Positions 8,686-16,746 of a DNA stretch of 31,868 nucleotides are shown in pieces. Position numbers and translations under genes: made by a program. Source of the stretch: a virus; IMG/VR virus record IMGVR_UViG_3300010334_002378, positions 1 through 31,868 of that record, one strand, 5' to 3'. The notes beneath the pieces are model-generated. The model was not told the DNA's origin. It was given only the letters and a program-made list of their open reading frames with translations, and did not search any database. How positions within the stretch are numbered: position 1 is the first letter of the stretch; each line of letters starts with the position of its first letter.

Positions 8686-9343
8686 CAACAGAAAAAAACG
8701 TCAAGAAGAAAAAAAACCTAAACAAAACAATCTGGAAGCCAAGACAGAGAACCAAAAAAAATATATAAGACTAATTGTAGAAAATGATATTATTTTTTGT
8801 TCAGGCCCGTCTGGAAGTGGCAAGTCATTTATTGCTGCTGGATTAGCAGCACAAAAATTACTTAAAGATGAAATAGATACACTAATCATTACTAGACCGT
8901 TAGTATGCACTGGTAAAGATATAGGTTCATTACCTGGAGAATTAGGAGATAAAATAAAACCATATTTACAGCCTATGGAAGAAAATTTAAAATACTTTCT
9001 AGGAAGAGATAAGTTTGGTTTATATTTTAATCAACGTAGAATTAGGTTTGAGCCACTAGAAACAATGAGAGGCTCTACATTTCATAACGCATTTATGATA
9101 TTAGACGAAGCTCAAAATTGCACACTAGAACAAATAAAAATGTTTATTACAAGAATGGGTCAAGATTCTAAAGTAATAATTAATGGAGATATTAAACAAA
9201 CAGATTTATATAGGGATAGCGGACTAGATTTCTGTATAGATAGATTATCTCAAGTTCACGGTGTAGGTATATGCAAATTGGACTATAATGATATACAGAG
9301 AAATGGAATACTAGGAGCTGTTTTATACGCCTTGGAGAAGTAA
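8666..9343 (+). CDS. phoH: PhoH-like ATPase
   Basis: A 225-residue P-loop ATPase of the PhoH family, frequent in phages. Walker A is GPSGSGKS at 47-54 and Walker B is MILDEAQN at 144-151. GSTFHN before Walker B is also typical. The family is related to helicase superfamily 1 and is thought to act on RNA or in phosphate stress; its role in phage is not settled. The start is TTG 8666, inside the end of the dUTPase gene, with GGGAG at 8653-8657. The N-terminal ~30 residues are Lys/Gln-rich and may be flexible. It lacks the N-terminal PIN domain of PhoH2 proteins. Confidence 0.9.
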   Translation: MAAQAHNNRKKRQEEKKPKQNNLEAKTENQKKYIRLIVENDIIFCSGPSGSGKSFIAAGLAAQKLLKDEIDTLIITRPLVCTGKDIGSLPGELGDKIKPYLQPMEENLKYFLGRDKFGLYFNQRRIRFEPLETMRGSTFHNAFMILDEAQNCTLEQIKMFITRMGQDSKVIINGDIKQTDLYRDSGLDFCIDRLSQVHGVGICKLDYNDIQRNGILGAVLYALEK

Positions 9344-9678
9344 TGTTATACGATTATAAATGTCAAGAATGTGGATATTTTATGGAAGATGTTTATCAAT
9401 CTATAAAAGCTGAAGCCTTAAAAAAATGCCCATCATGTAACAAAGATAGCCTGTCTAGGGTAGTATATGGTGGGCTAGGCTCATTCGTTAAGGACGTAAG
9501 GACCGTTGGACAAATTGCTGATAGAAATTGGAAGACAATGGGTTCCTATAAGCGTTCTGAGATTGAAAACAAAAATAAAGACTTGTCAGAAAGCAATAAA
9601 AAGAGTAAGCTTATTAGAGAAATTAATAAGATGACAACTGAGCAGAAAAAAAACTTTATCATAAATGGTGAAAAATGA
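9343..9678 (+). CDS. FmdB-type zinc-ribbon protein
   Basis: A 111-residue protein that begins with the zinc ribbon of the FmdB/putative regulatory protein family: MLYDYKCQECGYFMED, Cys7-x2-Cys10 and Cys29-x2-Cys32 (CPSC). The ribbon is followed by a Gly-rich turn (VVYGGLGSF) and a charged, probably helical C-terminal half. In bacteria the family is linked to regulation. In phages such ribbons commonly lie near replication genes and may bind nucleic acid. The ATG uses the last base of the phoH stop (TAATG), so the pair is probably coupled. Confidence 0.7.
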   Translation: MLYDYKCQECGYFMEDVYQSIKAEALKKCPSCNKDSLSRVVYGGLGSFVKDVRTVGQIADRNWKTMGSYKRSEIENKNKDLSESNKKSKLIREINKMTTEQKKNFIINGEK

Positions 9679-9998
9679 AATTTATTAACGCATACAACAA
9701 AGACGATTTCAAAGAAGATATAACCACAGTTTATTATGACAAGCTAGGTCAGATTACTAATAATGAAAAAGACTCGTTTGCTAAGACCGTCTTTACAAGT
9801 GAAAGTGAAAAATATTTTGTTACAACGTTTAGAAATATTATCTATGATCCATACGGTATAGATTCTCATAGGGAAAATTATTTAGAATTACACACTAAAG
9901 ATGTTGCTAAAAGAACATTTGACCTATATCTTGCATATTTACACACAAGAAACGGCACATATTTAAGTAAAGCACAAAGGAGTTTTATAAATGGTTAA
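9675..9998 (+). CDS. Hypothetical protein (107 aa)
   Basis: A soluble protein with no hydrophobic segment and no recognisable motif; it is rich in Lys, Tyr and Asp with a helical C-terminal half. The start overlaps the stop of the zinc-ribbon gene by 4 bases (ATGA) and its end overlaps the next gene, so it is a real member of this operon by arrangement. Its C-terminal AYLHTRNGTYLSKAQRSF segment is basic and could contact nucleic acid, but that is a guess. Confidence 0.5.
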   Translation: MKFINAYNKDDFKEDITTVYYDKLGQITNNEKDSFAKTVFTSESEKYFVTTFRNIIYDPYGIDSHRENYLELHTKDVAKRTFDLYLAYLHTRNGTYLSKAQRSFING

Positions 9999-10287
9999 AA
10001 AAGGTCCACTTGGTAAAGTTGAAATATTTTATCTAGAAAAGAATATAGAGCTAGGCTTGGGTCTAGATCAAATTGCTGTTGACTTAAATAGAAATCTAAG
10101 TACAATTAAGAATTACGTAGATAAACACTATACTAAGCCAAGCAACAATAATCCTTTTAACGTTGGTAGTCAGTTTATAAGCCAAAACGGTGCAACAATA
10201 ATGACAGAAAATGCATCGGCTTTGTCTGATAGCACAAAAAAATTAAGTCGCAAGCAGTCTCCATGTACTACCAAGATAAAGAGATGA
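9991..10287 (+). CDS. Small helix-turn-helix-like protein
   Basis: A 98-residue protein. Residues about 10-45 (…LEKNIELGLGLDQIAVDLNR, then NLSTIKNYVDKHY) have the spacing of a helix-turn-helix like those in resolvase or GcrA-type DNA-binding domains: a helix, a turn ending in LDQIAVDL, and a recognition helix STIKNYVDK. The C-terminal half is Ser/Asn/Lys-rich and looks disordered. An AAAGGAG ribosome site lies 9 bases before the ATG. It may be a small transcription regulator or a DNA-binding accessory for replication; family assignment is weak. Confidence 0.5.
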   Translation: MVKKGPLGKVEIFYLEKNIELGLGLDQIAVDLNRNLSTIKNYVDKHYTKPSNNNPFNVGSQFISQNGATIMTENASALSDSTKKLSRKQSPCTTKIKR

Positions 10288-10721
10288 AACAGTTTATACA
10301 TACTTATAGTGATTGGTTGACAGAGTATAAAAAAAATAAGACTTTAACTTGGTTTAAAGTTACTCTTTCTGATAAATTAGATTACTATTTTAATCAGTAC
10401 GAAGATTGGTTTGATATAAAAAAGATTTGTCAATCTTGTAAACTAAATATCATTTCTATAGGCTTACAGTATAAATCAAATTCATGTAATATTGATACTA
10501 TAGATGCGGATGGAGTATACTTAATACGTTCAGCGCTTGGTGCCATTGGTGAAGTAACCAAGCAAACTATAACTATAGGTAAATTGCATAATAGCATAGT
10601 ATATAAAACTATGTGGGTTGTTCCAGAGTTGGTTGAACAATTAAATGATCAAGATAAAGTTGAAAACTGTTTTGAAGAAGCAATCATTTACAATGACAAA
10701 CAAAAAACCGAGACTGTTTAA
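10284..10721 (+). CDS. Hypothetical protein (about 145 aa)
   Basis: No family recognised. Two starts are possible: ATG 10284, which overlaps the previous stop as ATGA, or ATG 10263, seven codons upstream. Neither has a convincing ribosome site; I prefer 10284 because the ATGA junction recurs through this operon. The protein is Tyr/Trp/Lys-rich with a Cys pair (CQSC) about one third along and a beta-rich second half. The Cys pair has no partner pair, so a zinc site is doubtful. Its 3' end overlaps the next gene by 29 bases. Confidence 0.5.
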   Translation: MKQFIHTYSDWLTEYKKNKTLTWFKVTLSDKLDYYFNQYEDWFDIKKICQSCKLNIISIGLQYKSNSCNIDTIDADGVYLIRSALGAIGEVTKQTITIGKLHNSIVYKTMWVVPELVEQLNDQDKVENCFEEAIIYNDKQKTETV

Positions 10722-11226
10722 CAAAGAGTTCCAAAAAGAATGGTCTGAAGAGTACAGTTATAAGCACATTCACACTGGTGAATATTGTACATTTGAGGCA
10801 TACTTAGCAGAATTTTTGATATTGAGATGGACAGAAGCTTTTAAGATGGACAAACCATCTTATAAATTCTGGACAATTGGAGACAAATATCATGATATGT
10901 TCATGAGAAATATGAAAGCTGCTAATTCTCTAAAAAAGAAGTTTGAAGAAAAATTAATTCTAGAAGCAGTTAAGTCTAAACACTTTGATAAAATTTATCA
11001 CATAGGCTTGAAATGCTATGGTCCTCGCGGATGGAAGTATAATCAGTTAGCCGTTAAGGCTATAGAGAACTATAAAAAGGAAATCAAAGCGGTCAACAAA
11101 TCTAAAGAGATAGAGAAGACTGCAAATGAAATAGATATAGTTCAAAACATAGAAGACACTAGGATTAGGCGTACTCAATCTATCATCAAAACAAAATCAA
11201 TGATAAACAAACTGAGGGATTTATGA
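10693..11226 (+). CDS. Hypothetical protein (177 aa)
   Basis: I place the start at ATG 10693 (MTNKKPRLFNKEF). The frame stays open to an ATG at 10645, but that would lie deeper inside the previous gene. The product is basic, with several aromatic residues (YKFWTIGDKYHDMFMRNMKA) and a long charged helical C-terminus. It sits directly before and overlaps recA (ATGA). Position and charge suggest a DNA-associated helper, but nothing in the sequence identifies it. Confidence 0.5.
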   Translation: MTNKKPRLFNKEFQKEWSEEYSYKHIHTGEYCTFEAYLAEFLILRWTEAFKMDKPSYKFWTIGDKYHDMFMRNMKAANSLKKKFEEKLILEAVKSKHFDKIYHIGLKCYGPRGWKYNQLAVKAIENYKKEIKAVNKSKEIEKTANEIDIVQNIEDTRIRRTQSIIKTKSMINKLRDL

Positions 11227-12332
11227 AAAAGAAAAAGGACGGATCATCAAGTAAGTTTTCGGAAGACGCTATAACTAGCTCAATACTAAGCAAGTACGGT
11301 GACATTGTACGCAGTGGCACTGAGGTATTAGAGTCAATCAATAACTTAAAGGTTATTAGTATTTCTCCAGCGTTAGATATAGCACTAGGTGGAGGATTAA
11401 GAGAAGGCTCTGTTGTTGTTATGACGGGAGATCCTAAGAGTGGTAAAACTACTACAGCGTTGCATTTCGCCGCCAAGTGTCAAAAGCAAAATAAAAAAAT
11501 AGTATATGTCAATACTGAAGGTAGATTATCCAAACAAAACTTTGAGGGCATCAAGGGCTTAGATTCTGATAAAATACTTATAGTAGAATCAACTGATGAT
11601 AGAATTCTAACTGCGGAAGATTTTCTAAACATAGTAGAATATTATATTAATAATGATCCCGGTTGTGTTATTATTACCGACTCATTATCAAATATGGTTC
11701 CCGCCTGTGAACTAGAAGGAGAAGTAAGAACTGGAGTGCGAAACGCTTTACCGAGATTACTTTCCATGTTCTTTAAAAGAATTAGCGGCACGTTAATGAA
11801 AAATCAAACCATCCTTATTTGTATCACACACAACATAGCAAATACTGGTGGATCGCCATATGCACCAGCAAAGATGGCAGACTGTGGCAACATGTTACAA
11901 TATCAAGCCGGAACTAATATGGTTATTACTCATAGAGGTAAGTGGCAAGTACCCAAAGATACTGGGCCACACGTTGGTCAAATAGCCAACTGGAATATAA
12001 AAACTTCTTGCTCTGGAGGTAAACCTAATAGCACAGCAGAAAGTTGGATAAGATACGGGATTGGCGTGGATGAGGTACAAGAAATAACGCAAATAGCTTG
12101 TGAGTTTAGGTTAATCAAAACTTCTGGAGCTTGGTATACAGTACAATGCGCAGTAGACAACAAAGATAATGAAGTTGTGCAAAGCTTATTAAAGTCTAAT
12201 AACGTTCAAGATACTTCAGAAGATATAGAAAAATTCTTCAAGTTTCAAGGTTCAAATAATCTATATGAATTCTTAACAAACAATGAACCTCTAGCAAATT
12301 TTGTATATGAAAAAATAAAGGAACTTTATTAA
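11223..12332 (+). CDS. recA: RecA/UvsX-type recombinase
   Basis: A 369-residue RecA-fold ATPase for strand exchange and recombination-dependent replication or repair. Walker A is GDPKSGKTT at residues 69-77. Walker B is VIITDS at about 147-152. YVNTEGRLS at about 95-103 holds the glutamate typical of RecA/UvsX after strand beta-2. GLREGSVVVMTG before Walker A matches the RecA entry to the P-loop. After Walker B a long helix (VRTGVRNALPRLLSMFFKRI) and ITHNI resemble the region near loops L1/L2. It is closer to phage UvsX-like recombinases than to cellular RecA. It overlaps the gene before it by 4 bases and shares one base with the nuclease gene after it. Confidence 0.88.
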   Translation: MKKKKDGSSSKFSEDAITSSILSKYGDIVRSGTEVLESINNLKVISISPALDIALGGGLREGSVVVMTGDPKSGKTTTALHFAAKCQKQNKKIVYVNTEGRLSKQNFEGIKGLDSDKILIVESTDDRILTAEDFLNIVEYYINNDPGCVIITDSLSNMVPACELEGEVRTGVRNALPRLLSMFFKRISGTLMKNQTILICITHNIANTGGSPYAPAKMADCGNMLQYQAGTNMVITHRGKWQVPKDTGPHVGQIANWNIKTSCSGGKPNSTAESWIRYGIGVDEVQEITQIACEFRLIKTSGAWYTVQCAVDNKDNEVVQSLLKSNNVQDTSEDIEKFFKFQGSNNLYEFLTNNEPLANFVYEKIKELY

Positions 12333-12754
12333 TGAAGGTAACTGGCTTAAATGGCAGAGTGTATCCTTGGAATTTAAGTGGATATGATATAAAATCTGAT
12401 GATAATAGAAAAAGGTCTAAGTACCATTTAAGAGCTAGAAGTTTACTAAAAGAAATATATCATAGTTATAGAATACTAGAAGAAGTAAAATTACCTGGGA
12501 GTACAGCTAGTCATAGAAAAGGTGTGCTGTATCTAGACTTTTATATACCGCAGATTATGAAAGCCGTAGAAGTTCATGGTCAGCAACATTATGAATTCTG
12601 TAGTTTTTTTCACAAGAATTTAGCTCATTTTACACTTGCAAAAGCCAAAGATGAGGATAAAATAGAGTGGTGCGCCCTGAATAATATAGATATAATTGTA
12701 TTAAAATATTCACACACGGATGAAGAGTGGAGACATCAAATTGAAAACAGCTAA
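12332..12754 (+). CDS. PD-(D/E)XK-type (VSR/DUF559-like) endonuclease
   Basis: A 140-residue protein. GVLYLDFYIPQIMKAVEVHG at residues 64-83 matches the catalytic strand pair of small VSR/DUF559-like nucleases: an Asp (D69) on one strand, then about ten residues on an acidic residue (E80) followed by hydrophobic-x-G. QQHYE (84-88) and the basic helix after it fit the same fold. Near the end NNIDIIVLKY resembles the final core strand. In phages such proteins may cut branched DNA or mismatched sites. Its place between recA and dnaB argues for recombination or repair. Substrate unknown; the active site is assigned by eye. Confidence 0.6.
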   Translation: MKVTGLNGRVYPWNLSGYDIKSDDNRKRSKYHLRARSLLKEIYHSYRILEEVKLPGSTASHRKGVLYLDFYIPQIMKAVEVHGQQHYEFCSFFHKNLAHFTLAKAKDEDKIEWCALNNIDIIVLKYSHTDEEWRHQIENS

Positions 12755-13202
12755 AGAAACTGTTGAGCATTTCCTAAAGTCTTTAGATGATTTTATACAT
12801 CAGACAAATACTAATTTTGCTCACTTTAGAGAAGAATTTCTGATAGTGTCTGACTTGTCTGATGAGCAACTAAGGAAGTTAACAAAAGAAGAATTGTTTG
12901 ATTCATCTTATATGTTATATAGTTATGCGTCATACATACAAGATCAAATAAATAAACAGAAGGTGGTTTATGATCTATGTACAGATCAATTAGAAAAACT
13001 AGTGGCACAACATAGTGAAGAATTTAGCAAGTATACTAAGCACGAAGCAAAAATACAACTAGTAATAAATGAAAATGAGTATGCCAAATCTATAGATAAT
13101 TATCGGAGTATAGCACACGCTAGATTACAAAGTCTTGATGGCAAGGTATATGAATTGAAACGTAAGGCAGATATACTATTAGAGAAGGGTAAGAGGTCAT
13201 GA
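12720..13202 (+). CDS. Helical, coiled-coil-like protein, unknown function
   Basis: A 160-residue protein that is almost entirely charged and helical with heptad-like spacing (for example about 65-100 and 125-155), suggesting a coiled coil. ATG 12720 has a poor ribosome site. A TTG at 12741, seven codons later, has GGAGA 7 bases upstream and may be the true start. It overlaps the nuclease gene before it and the Cys-rich gene after it. It could be a recombination mediator or helicase accessory by position; no motif supports either. Confidence 0.5.
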   Translation: MKSGDIKLKTAKETVEHFLKSLDDFIHQTNTNFAHFREEFLIVSDLSDEQLRKLTKEELFDSSYMLYSYASYIQDQINKQKVVYDLCTDQLEKLVAQHSEEFSKYTKHEAKIQLVINENEYAKSIDNYRSIAHARLQSLDGKVYELKRKADILLEKGKRS

Positions 13203-13555
13203 ATATAGATAAGTTTATAGAAACGCTAAGTCCAGAACAAATAGAATCGTTGAAGTCTGCGTTACTTAAGACACAACAAAAAGAAGAATTAGTAGAAGAC
13301 AATAATAATTTTCGTATGAATAAATCTATAGATAATAAGCACAAGAGAAAAGAGCCAGTAAGGGCTAGGGAGAATACGTGGGTAGACACTGGTGAAAAAA
13401 GAGATATTACCACACCAGAATTTACCCCAGTAGCAAGAACTAGAGAAGCTCCAGAAAAAATTAAAATTAAGTGCCATATATGTGGCAGAACAACTGAAGT
13501 AGATAATAGATTTGTTTGTGGCGAATTTTATAGATGCAATAACTGCACGGGGTAA
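13199..13555 (+). CDS. Small Cys-rich (zinc-finger-like) protein upstream of helicase
   Basis: A 118-residue protein. The N-terminal 30 residues form a helix; the middle is Lys/Arg/Pro-rich and probably disordered. The end holds a zinc-ribbon-like pattern: Cys92-x2-Cys95 (CHIC) and Cys113-x2-Cys116 (CNNC), with an extra Cys107. It overlaps the previous gene by 4 bases and lies 2 bases before dnaB, where phages often encode a helicase loader or a single-strand-binding accessory. That role is inferred from position only. Confidence 0.55.
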   Translation: MNIDKFIETLSPEQIESLKSALLKTQQKEELVEDNNNFRMNKSIDNKHKRKEPVRARENTWVDTGEKRDITTPEFTPVARTREAPEKIKIKCHICGRTTEVDNRFVCGEFYRCNNCTG

Positions 13556-13557
13556 AA

Positions 13558-15018
13558 ATGGCAAAACTAAATGACATTGGGGCAGAAAGAGCAGTCTTAG
13601 CTGGTATACTTCAACACGGAATTGATGGATACGTTACCGTATCTGATTTAATATCTGTAGACACGTTTGATCATACCAATAATCAAATTATATATAGGTG
13701 TCTAGAGCATATTATAACTAACGATCAAAAAATAGATATACCTTCTATCTTCGCTTCGGCAAAGTATCTAGGACTAGAAGACGCAATAAACACAGAGCAA
13801 GAATTAAAATATATCAAATCATTAATGGTATTTCCAATTAATGTAGATAACATACTACCATTTGCTGCACAAATTAAAAAGTTTGAATTTGCTAGAAAGA
13901 TACATAAACTAACTCAAAAGATACATCAAGATATAGAAAAGATAGATGGAACAGAAAAAATTTCAGATATAATAAGTATATTGGAAAGTCCAGTTACCGA
14001 TTTCCTAAGAGAAGATGAAGGTGGAGAACATCCAGAAAAGATAGGAAATAAGATAAATGATTACATTGAATTCTTAGCTGAAAACAAGTGTGACATTATA
14101 GGTATACCAACAGGATTCCAAAAGTACGATGAGGCTATAGGTGGCGGTCTTAGAAGAAAGTGTGTAGATTTAGTATCAGCTAGACCAAAGGTTGGAAAAT
14201 CCGTTTTTGCTGATAATGTTGCACTAAATGTTTCATCTAAGAATATACCTGTTCTTGTATTAGACACAGAAATGTCTAAAGAAGATCACTTAAATAGACT
14301 TATAGCAAACTTGAGTGGCGTCCCAATTAATGAAGTAGCTACTGGTAAGTTTGTTGATAATAAGGAGAAGCATAATAATGTACAGGAAGCTGTACAAAAA
14401 CTATCATCTATACCATATAGTTATATTAGTGTGGCGGGAAAACCATTTGAGCAAATACTTAATTTAATTAAAAGGTGGGTAGCTCAAGAAGTTAAAACAA
14501 ATGAATATGGACAAACCAATGAGTGTCTAATAATATATGATTATTTAAAGCTAATGTCTTCTGAGTCAATTAATAATCATATGCAAGAATATCAAGCGTT
14601 AGGATTTCAAATTACCTCACTGCACAACCTATGCGTTAAACTTGATATACCGTGCCTATCGTTTGTTCAGTTGAATCGTGATGGCATCACAAAAGAAAGC
14701 ACAGACGCTGTAAGCGGATCAGATAGATTAATATGGCTATGTACATCCTTTAGTATATTCAAGATCAAATCTCCAGAAGAACTTGCAGAAGACGGTCCAA
14801 AAGCAGGGAATAGAAAACTTGTTACAGTTGTGACTCGTCACGGTGCTGGATTAAACGACGGCGACTACATAAATATGCAGATGGATGGATCACACGCAAA
14901 GCTGATAGAGTTAAAAACAAGAAATGAATTCAAAAACCAGACCGTTGGAGATGCTGGGCTAGTTGATAAAGACAAAATGAAAAAGATAATAAATGAACTT
15001 ACAGAATCTGAAGTCTGA
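13558..15018 (+). CDS. dnaB: Replicative DNA helicase (DnaB family)
   Basis: A 486-residue hexameric 5'-3' helicase. The N-terminal domain begins with IGAERAVLAGIL (7-18), the classic DnaB entry. A linker leads to GIPTGFQKYDEAIGGGLRR (182-200), the start of the RecA-fold motor. Walker A is ARPKVGKS (208-215). The H1a-type VLDTEMSKEDH is at 234-244. Walker B is LIIYDYL (324-330). FVQLNRDG and SGSDRLI match later DnaB motifs. The length is close to E. coli DnaB (471). The primase gene begins inside its last 26 bases, so helicase and primase are probably made together. Confidence 0.95.
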   Translation: MAKLNDIGAERAVLAGILQHGIDGYVTVSDLISVDTFDHTNNQIIYRCLEHIITNDQKIDIPSIFASAKYLGLEDAINTEQELKYIKSLMVFPINVDNILPFAAQIKKFEFARKIHKLTQKIHQDIEKIDGTEKISDIISILESPVTDFLREDEGGEHPEKIGNKINDYIEFLAENKCDIIGIPTGFQKYDEAIGGGLRRKCVDLVSARPKVGKSVFADNVALNVSSKNIPVLVLDTEMSKEDHLNRLIANLSGVPINEVATGKFVDNKEKHNNVQEAVQKLSSIPYSYISVAGKPFEQILNLIKRWVAQEVKTNEYGQTNECLIIYDYLKLMSSESINNHMQEYQALGFQITSLHNLCVKLDIPCLSFVQLNRDGITKESTDAVSGSDRLIWLCTSFSIFKIKSPEELAEDGPKAGNRKLVTVVTRHGAGLNDGDYINMQMDGSHAKLIELKTRNEFKNQTVGDAGLVDKDKMKKIINELTESEV

Positions 15019-16009
15019 ACTTAATCTAAATATAGAGTCAGTGCTTAAAAAACTTGACATGGATTATGAAAAGTTTTCTGACAATATTTACTCTAATTGT
15101 CCAGCCCATGAGGAAAGTGACAATCCTAGAGGATTCTCATTTTCTACAAAGAAATATATATGGAAGTGCTGGACTAGAGATTGTCAAAATGATTTTAGTA
15201 ATGATGTGTTTGGGTTAATAAGAGGCGCATTATCTAAAAAATATGGTTACAATGTTGATTTCAAAGAAATGCTGAAGTGGGTTAACGCAAACGTAAAGCA
15301 GCTAGACAATAAAAAGATTAAGCAACCCAAAAAGGAAAACGTAGAAGAGAGCGAATTCTTTGACATAGTAAGAATATTTAGCCCCAAAGCATCACAATCA
15401 AACGAAAGTGTAGTAGATTATGAATATACAAAACCTTCAAAGTACTTTATAAGCAGAGGATTTTTGCCAAGTACTTTAGAGTACTTTGGAGTAAGTGACC
15501 GCTGCAACCATGACGCTTTAAAAGATAGGGCTATAATACCAATACATAATAGCGATGGATCAAGCGTGGTTGGCTTATTAGGAAGGTCTATTAAAGAATA
15601 TAAAGATCCAAAGTTTTTATTTTATCCAAGCGGATTTAACAAAAATCAGTATGTCTATAACTATCACAGAGCATATAATGAGATATGCAAGACTAGAACT
15701 ATCATAATAACAGAGGGTCAAAGTGATATCTGGAGACTTTATGAGGCCGGTATTGAAAATGTTATTGGGATTTTTGGCAAGTCTATTATAGAAAATCACG
15801 AAGAAATTTTACATAAGCTACCAATTATAAATATAGTCGTAGCTACCGATAACGATCAAGCTGGTAATGAGTGTAAAATAGAAATTTTTCGCAAACTTAA
15901 TCGTAGTTATAATCTTGTTTTTCCAAAGATATCAGACAAAGATATTGGAGAGATGAGTGTAAAGTTGATAAAAAGGGATTTCATTCCACAAATTAAGGGT
16001 TTAATATGA
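14993..16009 (+). CDS. dnaG: DNA primase (DnaG-type, CHC2 zinc finger plus TOPRIM)
   Basis: A 338-residue primase. An N-terminal zinc-binding module has Cys36-x2-His39 (CPAH) and Cys59-x4-Cys64. TOPRIM elements follow: IIITEGQSDIWRL with Glu241, and ATDNDQAG with Asp286 and Asp288. These three acidic residues would bind the catalytic metal. GVSDRCNHDALKDRAIIPI (about 166-184) matches the segment before TOPRIM in DnaG proteins. It is much shorter than E. coli DnaG (581) and lacks the C-terminal helicase-binding domain, as is usual in phages. The ATG lies within the dnaB 3' end and the gene's own stop overlaps the dNMP kinase start. Confidence 0.9.
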   Translation: MNLQNLKSELNLNIESVLKKLDMDYEKFSDNIYSNCPAHEESDNPRGFSFSTKKYIWKCWTRDCQNDFSNDVFGLIRGALSKKYGYNVDFKEMLKWVNANVKQLDNKKIKQPKKENVEESEFFDIVRIFSPKASQSNESVVDYEYTKPSKYFISRGFLPSTLEYFGVSDRCNHDALKDRAIIPIHNSDGSSVVGLLGRSIKEYKDPKFLFYPSGFNKNQYVYNYHRAYNEICKTRTIIITEGQSDIWRLYEAGIENVIGIFGKSIIENHEEILHKLPIINIVVATDNDQAGNECKIEIFRKLNRSYNLVFPKISDKDIGEMSVKLIKRDFIPQIKGLI

Positions 16010-16746
16010 AGATTATAGGGATATCTGGAAGAAAACAATCTGGAAAAAATACAGCTGCCAATTATATCAATGGCGTAATCTTGAAGCAAAGAAACATGAT
16101 AGAAGACTTCAAGATAAATGACGATGGCGCTTTAGAGATATATACTACTAATAGTAACGATCAAAAGGGGTGGGGAATATTTGATGTTTGTAGAAAAGAT
16201 AAAGAGTTTGTTCAATACGCAGATCATGAACTCTGGCCTTATATAAAAGTATACCATTTTGCAGACGCCCTAAAGGATATGTCTTCTTCTTTATTTGGAT
16301 TGAAGACCGAAAATCTTTATGGCACAGATAAACAAAAAAATTCTAAGACACAAATACGATGGAGCGACTTGCCAACTGACGAGAATAAAGACGGATATAT
16401 TACATACAGAGAATTTTTAGAATATTTTGGCACCAAGATTATTCGTAAAATCAAGAACGACGCTTGGGTTAACACCACCATTGTAAAAGTATTTAATGAG
16501 AATTCTGACTTAGCTATTATTCCAGATGTTAGATTCCCTAATGAAGTTCAGGCTATTAAAGACAACGGCGGCGTTGTAATAAGGCTAACAAGAAATATAT
16601 GTAAGTCAACAGTAGAGTGCGAGAGTGCTTTAGATAAAGATAAGTTCGATTGGTCAATGTTTGATCATGTAATAGACAATGAAAATTTCTCTATAACAGA
16701 TACTTGTAGAGAGCTAGACAAAATTAACCATATTTGGAAATCATAA
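16006..16746 (+). CDS. Deoxynucleoside monophosphate kinase
   Basis: A 246-residue P-loop kinase like T4 gp1, converting dNMPs to dNDPs. Walker A is GRKQSGKNT at residues 8-16, directly after strand beta-1 (MKIIGIS). YHFADALKDM (about 83-92) and IIPDVRFPNEVQAI (about 164-177) match conserved stretches of phage dNMP kinases; the second holds the Arg in the LID/NMP region. GVVIRLTR is the next core strand. It completes the nucleotide pathway with RNR and dUTPase although it lies in the helicase/primase block. ATGA overlap with the primase gene. Confidence 0.85.
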   Translation: MKIIGISGRKQSGKNTAANYINGVILKQRNMIEDFKINDDGALEIYTTNSNDQKGWGIFDVCRKDKEFVQYADHELWPYIKVYHFADALKDMSSSLFGLKTENLYGTDKQKNSKTQIRWSDLPTDENKDGYITYREFLEYFGTKIIRKIKNDAWVNTTIVKVFNENSDLAIIPDVRFPNEVQAIKDNGGVVIRLTRNICKSTVECESALDKDKFDWSMFDHVIDNENFSITDTCRELDKINHIWKS

